Source of the DNA: Cyanobacteria bacterium UBA11370
GTDB lineage: Bacteria; Cyanobacteriota; Cyanobacteriia; Cyanobacteriales; Coleofasciculaceae
NCBI GenBank assembly: GCA_003486645.1
Contig: DNGI01000297.1
Span: 1 to 14,119, forward strand
DNA: 14,119 nucleotides
Direction of reading: 5' to 3'
Shown here: one piece after another, positions 1 through 6,343 of the stretch
Layout: every line of letters starts with the position of its first letter
Numbering within the stretch: position 1 is the stretch's first letter
Notes under the pieces: generated by a model
Told to the model about the DNA's origin: nothing
Database searches by the model: none
Seen by the model: the letters and a program-made list of their open reading frames with translations, nothing else
Made by a program: the position numbers and the translations under genes

Positions 1-20
1 GACAAGGGGGACAAGGGGGA
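1..20. repeat. Two tandem copies of a 10-bp G-rich unit
   Basis: The window opens with GACAAGGGGG repeated twice, followed by a further GA-rich tail. This resembles the purine-rich dispersed repeats common between cyanobacterial genes. It is cut by the window edge, so its full extent is unknown. The rest of bases 21-121 shows no coding sequence and no clear terminator. Confidence 0.5.
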
Positions 21-121
21 GAGAAATTATTATGTATGAAGGCAACTTGGTATTACTTCTACACTGACTTTTACTCCTTCGCCCTTCCCCTTTTCCCTAC
101 TCTTGATGCCAGAGGATTTCT

Positions 122-1468
122 CTAAACACTATCCGTCACACTACTAAAATTAAACGCTTTTACTCTTACTCCAGGTATGACACTACTCCCAAAACGTTGC
201 ACGAAACTTAACGCATCTACATCCCTTAACATATCGGGTAGACTTTGATTAAAACGCAGATTCTTGATTGGATTGGCAATCTGTCCGTTCTCAATCCAAA
301 ATGTGCCGTCACGGGTCATCCCAGTCACTTCTAATGTCCGGGGGTTGACATAACGCACGTACCATGACCGATTCACTAAAATGCCTCGTTCCGTTTGGGC
401 AATTAAATCGGTAAGACTTTGATTAGAACCGGACATCACAATCGGAAATAATCCTCCGGTGGGTTCTTTGCCCTGCTGCTGTGCCCAGTAGCGGCTATAG
501 GATAGGGTTTGAGGAATGCCGTCTTTAATCACATCTAAGTAATGATTACTCAATCCATCCCCAAAACACGTTCCCATTTGCAATAGGGGGTGGGCGGGAT
601 GGCGCTGAACTTGCACCAATGGGCTAAATAGTGTCTCACCCAAGCGATTGCCAGCGGGTTTGCCTCCTTCATCGGTACGAGACATAAACGATCGCCCTTC
701 ATCCGCCGCCCTGGCATCTAAATTCCAGATTACCCAAGGAAGCAAAGCCGCAAAAGCCGCACCATTAAACACGACAGGGTATTTACCTGGACTGACTTCG
801 CGGGGATGGCGGGAGGATAACGCCCGTTCAATTAATTCCTCAGTGAGGGATTCAATCGGTAACTGGGCGATCGCAAACGCAGTACGCTGACTCCAACTCG
901 AACCATCTTCGATCCGGGCTGTAAAGCTAAAATCAGCTTCAGTTCCGCGATCGCTTGCTCGTAATCCTCTTGAGTTTCCGATTACATCTAAAAAGGCTTC
1001 TGTACTTAATGTACCAGACCCTTCAACCCCTGCTTTGGCGGCTAGGGCACAAACTCGTTGTACAATTTCTCCGCGTGCTAAAGGCGAGAAGGTTGCGGTT
1101 GCTTGATCAAAGGCGGGTTGGCGTTGTTCGTAGGTTTGGGGTTCTAATAAGGGTATCCATTCTGGATCGTCTGGGGCAATTCGTGCTAGTTCTTCGGAAC
1201 GACGGATGGTTTCTTGAATTGCATTTGGATCGAGTTCGGTGGTGGACGCTGATGCGCTGCGCTTGCCGAAATAGCTGGTAATGGTAAGGTTGAATTTATT
1301 GCGGCTGATGTTTTGGCTGATTTGGTTTTCTGAGAAGCGGCTGAGGGCGGATTCACTAGTACGAAGACTGATAAAGATACCGTCTGCTTCGGATTGTTGA
1401 ATGGCTGATTCTACTAAGGATAAGGCTTGGTCTTGGTTGAGTAGGGTGGGGGTTGGGGTTAGGGTCAT
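122..1468 (-). CDS. TldD/PmbA family protein, TldE (PmbA)-like
   Basis: TldE/PmbA-type subunit. In characterised bacteria TldD and TldE form a cytosolic heterodimeric protease that trims unfolded or modified peptides. The family is recognisable from the N-terminal region (SEADGIFISLRTSESALSRF), the central ALLPWVIWNLDARAADEG segment and the C-terminal LEVTGMTRDGTFWIENGQI block. The HExxxH zinc motif expected in the catalytic TldD subunit is absent at the equivalent place, so this is the TldE-like partner. No tldD-like gene is present; one may lie beyond the left edge. The ORF can be read from a TTG at 1486, but an ATG at 1466-1468 gives MTLTPTPTLLNQDQAL and 448 residues, which suits the family. 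The upstream codons come from a degenerate 21-bp repeat (PPLPN peptide), so I chose the ATG. No Shine-Dalgarno sequence is visible. Confidence 0.86.
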   Translation of the reverse strand: MTLTPTPTLLNQDQALSLVESAIQQSEADGIFISLRTSESALSRFSENQISQNISRNKFNLTITSYFGKRSASASTTELDPNAIQETIRRSEELARIAPDDPEWIPLLEPQTYEQRQPAFDQATATFSPLARGEIVQRVCALAAKAGVEGSGTLSTEAFLDVIGNSRGLRASDRGTEADFSFTARIEDGSSWSQRTAFAIAQLPIESLTEELIERALSSRHPREVSPGKYPVVFNGAAFAALLPWVIWNLDARAADEGRSFMSRTDEGGKPAGNRLGETLFSPLVQVQRHPAHPLLQMGTCFGDGLSNHYLDVIKDGIPQTLSYSRYWAQQQGKEPTGGLFPIVMSGSNQSLTDLIAQTERGILVNRSWYVRYVNPRTLEVTGMTRDGTFWIENGQIANPIKNLRFNQSLPDMLRDVDALSFVQRFGSSVIPGVRVKAFNFSSVTDSV

Positions 1469-1554
1469 ATTGGGCAACGGTGGCAACGGATTTGGTAGCG
1501 GTGGCAGCGGATTTGGTAACGGATGTAACGGATGGGTTATGGGTGGGGTTGGGG
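1444..1554. repeat. Degenerate 21-bp tandem repeat flanked by G-quadruplex-type G tracts
   Basis: Three 21-bp units lie at 1473-1493, 1494-1514 and 1515-1535. The first two are close copies beginning GGCAACGGTGGC and GGTAGCGGTGGC, and the third is more degenerate. Each unit is itself roughly a doublet of an RRCGG core. On either side is a plus-strand run of four G tracts: 1444-1464 (tracts of 3, 5, 4 and 3 with short loops) and 1534-1554 (tracts of 3, 3, 4 and 4). Both fit the simple quadruplex rule. The array covers the start region of the tldE-like gene, whose reading frame stays open through it as a PPLPN-type peptide. Confidence 0.7.
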
Positions 1555-1627
1555 TTTTATAAGTCGATATTGTTAGTGTTAAGGAGATTAGTTTTAGGGG
1601 GAGATGTAGGGAGAAGTTTTTCAGGGA

Positions 1628-2548
1628 TTAATTTTCTGTTTTGCTAAATTGAGCAACTAATTCTTCACGGGTTAATTGTAATGTCAATCGTGTAAATTCT
1701 TCGGGCGGTAATTTTAGTAATGCTGTAATAACGGCTAATAGTTCCTCATCAAGATTTCCAAATCTGACTTTGAAGAGGCTTTCTAGAACGAGGCGCTGTC
1801 CTTGTAACGTTCCTTGCTGGAGTCCTTGTCGGAGTCCTTGCAGCAATGTTTCTTCTCTCCATTGTATATAGGCTTCTGATAAGTTCATGATTAATTCCCT
1901 CTCATCTTCATCCAAATTTTCTTTGTTTTCTAAAGTGATCCGCCAGCTATAAATTAGTTCTAATGTGTTGCTCCGTAAGGGGTGTTCTTTGGGAAGGGCA
2001 AGAAGTTCACTAATAGCTTGCTGCTGGGTTGTGCCTTTTCCTAAAATTCTCAGCCAGAGGGTTTCTTGGGTAACTGGAAGTTGGTTGATGGCGATTATGG
2101 CTGTTTTTAGGGCTTCAGGTAGAAAGTAAACTCCTTGAGACCAGTTCTTTGGTTCTAGTTTAGCACTGAAACTATCCAGGAGAGTGATTGAAGCTGAGGT
2201 GGCTAGAATCCATAAACGAGGGAGTTCGGTTTCGGGTAAGCTACGATTTTCACGTCTTGCTTGACGCTGTAAGTCACTTTGGAGAGACAATAACTTCAAC
2301 AAACAGGTGCGAATTTCTGTTTTGCTGGGTTGATTCCGAAAGGGTTCAATTAAGCAAGGATTCGATACCAGTTGGCTGAGTAATCCTAGATTGGGGGGTT
2401 CGGTTGGGGGTGTGGGTGATGGGGCGAAATAGAGGTCAATTTGGCGAACTTCATCGGTTACTTCTCGGCTAATTTCGACAGTCCCTAATGGTGCAAGGAG
2501 TTCTGATAAATACTGTTTTGCAAATTGATCATGAGGCTGTCGGGTCAT
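1628..2548 (-). CDS. Rpn/PD-(D/E)XK-like nuclease-family protein, cyanobacterial type
   Basis: A 306-residue protein of a family very abundant in filamentous cyanobacteria, often labelled as Rpn-type recombination-promoting nuclease/putative transposase or, wrongly, as flagellar assembly protein H. Visible hallmarks are the N-terminal opening HDQFAKQYLSELLAPLG and the EVTDEVRQIDLYF segment at residues 30-41, where D38 corresponds to the acidic residue of the PD-(D/E)XK fold. The glycine/glutamine-rich heptads LLQGLRQGLQQGTLQGQR and the RFGNLDEEL-type C-terminal helix bundle resemble the DUF4351-like tail of this group. A second metal ligand and the lysine cannot be assigned with confidence, so activity is uncertain. 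It starts with ATG, has no Shine-Dalgarno sequence, and stands apart from its neighbours (141 bp to the next gene). Its role is unknown; related Rpn proteins promote RecA-independent recombination. Confidence 0.75.
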   Translation of the reverse strand: MTRQPHDQFAKQYLSELLAPLGTVEISREVTDEVRQIDLYFAPSPTPPTEPPNLGLLSQLVSNPCLIEPFRNQPSKTEIRTCLLKLLSLQSDLQRQARRENRSLPETELPRLWILATSASITLLDSFSAKLEPKNWSQGVYFLPEALKTAIIAINQLPVTQETLWLRILGKGTTQQQAISELLALPKEHPLRSNTLELIYSWRITLENKENLDEDERELIMNLSEAYIQWREETLLQGLRQGLQQGTLQGQRLVLESLFKVRFGNLDEELLAVITALLKLPPEEFTRLTLQLTREELVAQFSKTEN

Positions 2549-2602
2549 TTGTTTATTTTACTTTAACTTTGAGGAGGTAATCTATTTTATAGTTCTGTAA
2601 AA

Positions 2603-2608
2603 ATTATA
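2603..2608 (-). promoter_or_regulatory. Possible -10 box for the Rpn-like gene
   Basis: A perfect TATAAT is read on the minus strand 55 bases before the ATG at 2548, in the AT-rich 62-base gap below the TPR-protease stop. No convincing -35 box is seen at 16-18 bases (the nearest is TTGGAA with a 20-base spacer), so this is a weak call. Confidence 0.2.
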
Positions 2609-2610
2609 AT

Positions 2611-4365
2611 CTACTGAATTCCCCAAACTTCCAATTTTTGTTTAACTAAGTTAATTGGAAATGCAATACCACATCCAGTTATCCCTTCTACTTTTTGAGT
2701 GGGTTTACAGGAAAGGTTCACTTTAACAGCAACGCCGACAACACGATTGTGCTGGTCTAATACTGGACTACCCGAATAACCTGAGCTTAAGATAGCAGAT
2801 AATTCTAACTCTTGCTTAGTGGTATTGCTGATTTTTCCGTTTACAACTGTCCAGTAATTCCCTGACAAATGATGTCCAATCACAAAAATAGGCTGGTTTG
2901 AGAGAATAGATAGGGGGGATAAAGGTAAGGGTTGAATATCTTTTGGTGTATCAGTAACTTCCAGTAACGCTAAATCTAATTGATCATTGGCAGAAGTTAG
3001 TTCTACAATTCTAGCGGGTCGTCGTTTCCGAAATTGACCAGAGGGGGGTGTACTATAAAATTCAACCTCAATATTCTGATACGTTTGCTGTTCATTTTTT
3101 TCGGTTACGACATGACGGTTGGTAATAATCCAAGCCTTATTTGCTTCTCGTTTCACTACCCAGCCACTTCCACGTTCGGAGTAGGTAGACTGGTGGGAAA
3201 TAATCCGCACAACAGCGCGTTTTAGCGGGAGTAAAGGGTTATCTTTTAAAGGAGGTAATTGTTCAGGTAATAAGGCTAATTGGGGATTTTTTTGAAAAGC
3301 AAAAAGCCGTTGGGCTTCTTGAAGATTATCTTTTGCTCCCGTAAATTTTGGATCTAAGGCGATCGCCCTCTGATACTGTTCAATTGCCTGTTCTAATTTG
3401 CCTGAATCTTGTAAAGCATTCCCGATATTATTGTAAGTAATCGCTAGTTGAGGATTGAGTTGAATGGCTTGCTGGTAAGCGGATATGGCTTGAGCAAATT
3501 TCGCTTGTTTAGCGAGGGCATTTCCTAAACTGTTGTAAGCAATGGCATACTTGGGGTTAAGTTGAATGGCTTGGCGATAAGCGAGGGTTGCCTGATCAAA
3601 TTTTTCTTGCTCGAAGAGTACATTTCCCAAATTATTATAGTGAATCGCTCGTTTAGGTTCAAGTTGGATCACTTGTTGATAGGTAGCGATCGCTTGATCG
3701 AGTTTCCCCTGTTTATGCAGTTCTTTGGCTAGACGATTATAAGCACGGACATTGTTAGAATTCTGTTGGATAGCTTGGCGATAGTTGGCGAGTGTATCGT
3801 GCTGTTTCTTCAAATAGGCGAGTTCATCACCTAACCGTTTGAAATCATTAGTAAATGTGGGATTAAGTTGAATGGCTTTTTCATAGGCGTTGATCGCTTC
3901 GCTGAGTTTATCCTGTTGTTTGAGTGCAGCGCTGAGGCTAATATAAGCTAAGGCTTCATTGGGCTTAAGTTGGATGAATTTTTGATAGGCTACAAGAGCC
4001 TCATTCCAGTTTTTTTGATTATAAAATGCCATCCCTAAACCAAAGTAAGAATTAGCATCGTGAGGATTTATTCTAATCGCTTGCTGATAGGCGGCAATGG
4101 CTTCTTCAGATTTGTCCTGTTCTTGTAACACCCAACCCATATGGGAGTAAGCCTGACCATGATTAGGGTTTAATTGGGTAGCCTTTTGATAAGCAGAAAT
4201 GGCTTCATCCAGTTTCCCTTGCTTTTGCAAATCCTGACCCTGATCAAAGTAAGTATTGGCAGTAATGTGTCTATCGATGAATAAGCCTCCTGCCACTAAT
4301 AAGGATGTTAAACTAATGATGAATAACGAATGCCAGAGTCTTTTAGGAAGGTGAGGCGATCGCAT
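2611..4365 (-). CDS. Membrane-anchored TPR protein with C-terminal trypsin-like serine protease domain
   Basis: A 584-residue two-part protein. Residues about 11-31 (SLFIISLTSLLVAGGLFI) form a signal anchor after basic residues, so the rest probably faces the periplasm or lumen. Residues 36-341 are nine consecutive 34-residue TPR units with the usual A-x-Y-x-x-L-G and A-x-Y-x-x-A-I-x-L-x-P pattern; unit five is the most divergent. A linker (342-383) leads to a chymotrypsin-fold domain at about 384-584. The catalytic triad is readable as His418 (ITNRHVV), Asp464 (NDQLDLALLEV) and Ser531 (GYSGSP). The TPR array presumably binds partners or substrates and the protease domain cleaves them; the substrate is unknown. 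The ATG at 4365 overlaps a HIP1 octamer (4356-4363), and the TM segment follows at the expected distance. Protease plus TPR fusions are frequent in cyanobacteria. It appears to be transcribed separately from the operon upstream. Confidence 0.88.
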   Translation of the reverse strand: MRSPHLPKRLWHSLFIISLTSLLVAGGLFIDRHITANTYFDQGQDLQKQGKLDEAISAYQKATQLNPNHGQAYSHMGWVLQEQDKSEEAIAAYQQAIRINPHDANSYFGLGMAFYNQKNWNEALVAYQKFIQLKPNEALAYISLSAALKQQDKLSEAINAYEKAIQLNPTFTNDFKRLGDELAYLKKQHDTLANYRQAIQQNSNNVRAYNRLAKELHKQGKLDQAIATYQQVIQLEPKRAIHYNNLGNVLFEQEKFDQATLAYRQAIQLNPKYAIAYNSLGNALAKQAKFAQAISAYQQAIQLNPQLAITYNNIGNALQDSGKLEQAIEQYQRAIALDPKFTGAKDNLQEAQRLFAFQKNPQLALLPEQLPPLKDNPLLPLKRAVVRIISHQSTYSERGSGWVVKREANKAWIITNRHVVTEKNEQQTYQNIEVEFYSTPPSGQFRKRRPARIVELTSANDQLDLALLEVTDTPKDIQPLPLSPLSILSNQPIFVIGHHLSGNYWTVVNGKISNTTKQELELSAILSSGYSGSPVLDQHNRVVGVAVKVNLSCKPTQKVEGITGCGIAFPINLVKQKLEVWGIQ

Positions 4366-4408
4366 AAACTCAGGTTTGAGATTAATTTTCCAACATAATG
4401 ATATTAAC

Positions 4409-4495
4409 CTAACCCCCAGCCCCTTCCCTACAAGGGAAGGGGGGCAAGAATCAAAGCCTCTCTCCTTGTAGGAGAGAGGTTTGGAGAGAGGTTAG
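4409..4495. repeat. Dispersed palindromic element with two hairpins
   Basis: An 87-base element with nested symmetry. The outer arms are CTAACC (4409-4414) and GGTTAG (4490-4495). Inside are two perfect hairpins, each with a 9-bp stem and a 5-base loop: 4420-4442 (arm CCCCTTCCC, loop TACAA) and 4457-4479 (arm CCTCTCTCC, loop TTGTA). The two loops are exact reverse complements and could pair with each other. The same family, on the other strand, is inserted inside the helicase gene. It lies 3' of the four-gene operon and 44 bases before the TPR-protease start, so it may also stop or stabilise transcripts, but no T tract marks it as a classic terminator. Confidence 0.85.
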
Positions 4496-4521
4496 ATTGT
4501 TTAATATAAAAACGAGAAGCC

Positions 4522-4572
4522 TTATAATTCGGAGCTTTCTCCTTGGGCAATGAGGTTGATAATTTCTGGGTC
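4522..4572 (-). pseudogene. Relic of an AlbA_2 (Schlafen-type) domain start
   Basis: Read on the minus strand, in a frame shifted from the TOPRIM-like gene just upstream, this stretch encodes DPEIINLIAQGESSEL followed by a stop. It matches DPELVALILQGENAEL, the beginning of the AlbA_2 domain at the end of the methylase, at 10 of 16 positions with four more conservative changes. Four of the ten identical residues use different codons, so this is an older homologue kept at the protein level and then broken rather than a fresh duplication. The rest of the domain is missing; the palindromic element at 4409-4495 begins 27 bases further on. No start codon is available, since an in-frame stop lies at 4582-4584. 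Confidence 0.5.
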
Positions 4573-4573
4573 A

Positions 4574-5176
4574 CTATAGTTTTACTCCTGCTACCTTTTC
4601 TGCAAAGCGGACAAAGGTAATACTGCGTCTAAGCTTGTTCAAATCCTCTAGCTTTTCGACGATCATCTTCGCGTGCTGTCTATCTTCATAGCGACGACCA
4701 GTATTTTCCTGAAAGATTTTGTTCAGTTGCTTTTTGGGATTTTTTATTCCTTCTGGATTCTTTTTATCCTTAACTTTGACTGGATGGGTTGGTTTTGAGA
4801 GTACTGCGGAAATAGCACGACCATCAGCGAGTAGCCATGCTTCCAGTTCTTCTTTAATACAAACTAGGTGTACGTGGGGTGATGTTACTCCAGCTTGAGC
4901 AAGGGAGTCCATAATTGCTGCACGATCTTCTTTGAGGCAAGGCGGTTGTTTTTTCTCACGCCAAGGTGGATGGAGATCCCAAACAATAATAATGCGATCG
5001 CATCCATCTTCTAATAACTGGGCAGCAGTAGCGCCGCACTCAGAAAGTAGGTTGGGCTTGTTGTCGAGTGTCACACTGGAAATTTCAATGTCTGGTTGGA
5101 GCATACGTGCTAGATGTTCGCACACCTGTTTATCTGCACCATCTGGGCCGCATTCAAAGATCATTCCAACTTTCAT
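4574..5176 (-). CDS. TOPRIM-like protein paired with the ATPase (DUF4276/RloB/OLD-like)
   Basis: A 200-residue protein encoded last in the operon, starting 2 bases after the ATPase stop, so the two are almost certainly translationally coupled. I do not recognise the exact family, but it has a TOPRIM-like layout. A short beta strand ends in an acidic residue (VGMIFECGPDGADKQ, Glu8), a strand ends in acidic WDLH (IIIVWDLHPPW, Asp67), and an acidic helix follows (EELEAWLLAD, 109-118). A lysine-rich stretch (134-154) and a basic C-terminal part could touch nucleic acid. Small TOPRIM partners of ABC-type ATPases include RloB, the AriB subunit of PARIS and DUF4276 proteins; in such pairs the ATPase senses and the TOPRIM protein cuts DNA or RNA. 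That role is inferred here. It could instead be a non-catalytic partner, because Glu8 lacks the usual glycine next to it (ECG rather than EG). Confidence 0.6.
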   Translation of the reverse strand: MKVGMIFECGPDGADKQVCEHLARMLQPDIEISSVTLDNKPNLLSECGATAAQLLEDGCDRIIIVWDLHPPWREKKQPPCLKEDRAAIMDSLAQAGVTSPHVHLVCIKEELEAWLLADGRAISAVLSKPTHPVKVKDKKNPEGIKNPKKQLNKIFQENTGRRYEDRQHAKMIVEKLEDLNKLRRSITFVRFAEKVAGVKL

Positions 5177-5178
5177 GC

Positions 5179-6324
5179 TTATCCGCGTTGACTCAACCGA
5201 TTCATAGTGTAAAGTTTGCCGGGGCCAAACTTCTTAGACCATTCTTGAAGTGATTCTTGATCGGCAGGACGACTGAATACAGGCTGACCAGTATCGTCAC
5301 GTTCAACTAGAATAATTTGAGATAGAGACAAAAGGTCTAGTAAATAAGGCGAATGAGTTGTAAGAATTACTTGAGTTTTACCTGCTTCAACTACATTCCG
5401 AATTTCTTCTACAATTAGGTGGATGGTTCTAGGGTCAAGACCGTTTTCAATTTCTTCAATTACAATCAGAGGCGCAGGTTCAGGATGTCGTAATAGCGCT
5501 AACAAGGCTATGATTCTTAGGGTTCCTGTTGAGAGAAGCCAACCTGGTACTTTAAAGCCACTCTCTGTTAACTGTAGGTAGACGTTTCGTTCTAGTTCTG
5601 AAGTTAGTGTGGGTTGTAGGTCGTGGGCGTAGGGAAGTACATATTGTAGAGTTTCAATAATGCCATCGAATGCTGCTTGATCTAGTTTTTGGATGCTTAG
5701 AAGATATTCTCCAATATTCAAACCATCTTTGGCTAGATTAATGGTGTTAAATGCACGAATTGGGGGAAGCGGTGAACCCATTACATAAGGGTTCAAGTTG
5801 ACAAACTGCCAGCGTGCGATCTGATTAAATATATCAATCTGGAATTTATTTGTCAAAAAATAGTTAATCATTGATTGTCCATCGAGCAACTCACCTATGT
5901 AGTCTTCACCAAAGTATATTTCTCCTTTAGTTGTACGTTTAGCTACTACCTTACGCTTAATAGTTAAGCTCTCTTTTTGGATAAATAGTTCATCGCCGCT
6001 TGACCCTGTTGTGACAGTCATTGTGGTTTGATAGTTTTGCCATGCAAGATTAAATTCAATCGGGTTAGCTTCATAAGGACGCTCTACACCTAAATCTTGT
6101 GGCTGATGAGGAACTGCAAAGTTACGAATATTTTCAAAGCCCCGCCAGGGAATCATAGCAGAATCAAGACCAGAGCTAACAATTTTCTGGTAGATTTCCA
6201 AAGCTTCAATAATGCTGCTTTTCCCTGAGCCGTTATAGCCGATAAAAGCAGTCAATGGTGTAAGGTTAATTTTTTTGCTGTCTTGCACAGCTTTGAAGTT
6301 TTTGACGCGAAAGGATTTAAGCAT
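5179..6324 (-). CDS. RecF/OLD-like ABC-type ATPase (AAA_21 family)
   Basis: A 381-residue cytosolic ATPase of the SMC/RecF/OLD superfamily. The N-terminus LKSFRVKNFKAVQDSKKINL is the usual first strand. Walker A is GYNGSGKS at 29-36, an ABC signature-like LLSTGTLR lies at 263-270, Walker B is LIVIEE at 286-291, the D-loop GLDPRT is at 295-300, and the switch histidine is His324 in LTTHSPYLLD. There is no long coiled coil and no C-terminal TOPRIM domain, which fits with the next gene supplying that function in trans. It lies 19 bases after the methylase stop, between the modification gene and the TOPRIM-like gene. Family knowledge suggests a sensor or clamp that dimerises on nucleic acid and releases or activates a partner nuclease. 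It would be the ATPase in a helicase-methylase-ATPase (Hma-type) reading of the operon, but could equally be part of an embedded second module. Confidence 0.85.
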   Translation of the reverse strand: MLKSFRVKNFKAVQDSKKINLTPLTAFIGYNGSGKSSIIEALEIYQKIVSSGLDSAMIPWRGFENIRNFAVPHQPQDLGVERPYEANPIEFNLAWQNYQTTMTVTTGSSGDELFIQKESLTIKRKVVAKRTTKGEIYFGEDYIGELLDGQSMINYFLTNKFQIDIFNQIARWQFVNLNPYVMGSPLPPIRAFNTINLAKDGLNIGEYLLSIQKLDQAAFDGIIETLQYVLPYAHDLQPTLTSELERNVYLQLTESGFKVPGWLLSTGTLRIIALLALLRHPEPAPLIVIEEIENGLDPRTIHLIVEEIRNVVEAGKTQVILTTHSPYLLDLLSLSQIILVERDDTGQPVFSRPADQESLQEWSKKFGPGKLYTMNRLSQRG

Positions 6325-6343
6325 GGTGATTTAATTAAATTCA

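Noticed and set aside
1469..1486. TTG start giving a 454-residue tldE-like protein
   Set aside because: The extra six residues (PPLPN type) come from the tandem repeat and the ATG at 1468 is a better start; kept only as an alternative.
4420..4479. Rho-independent terminator for the defence operon
   Set aside because: The hairpins are strong but belong to a dispersed repeat family and are not followed by a T tract on the minus strand.
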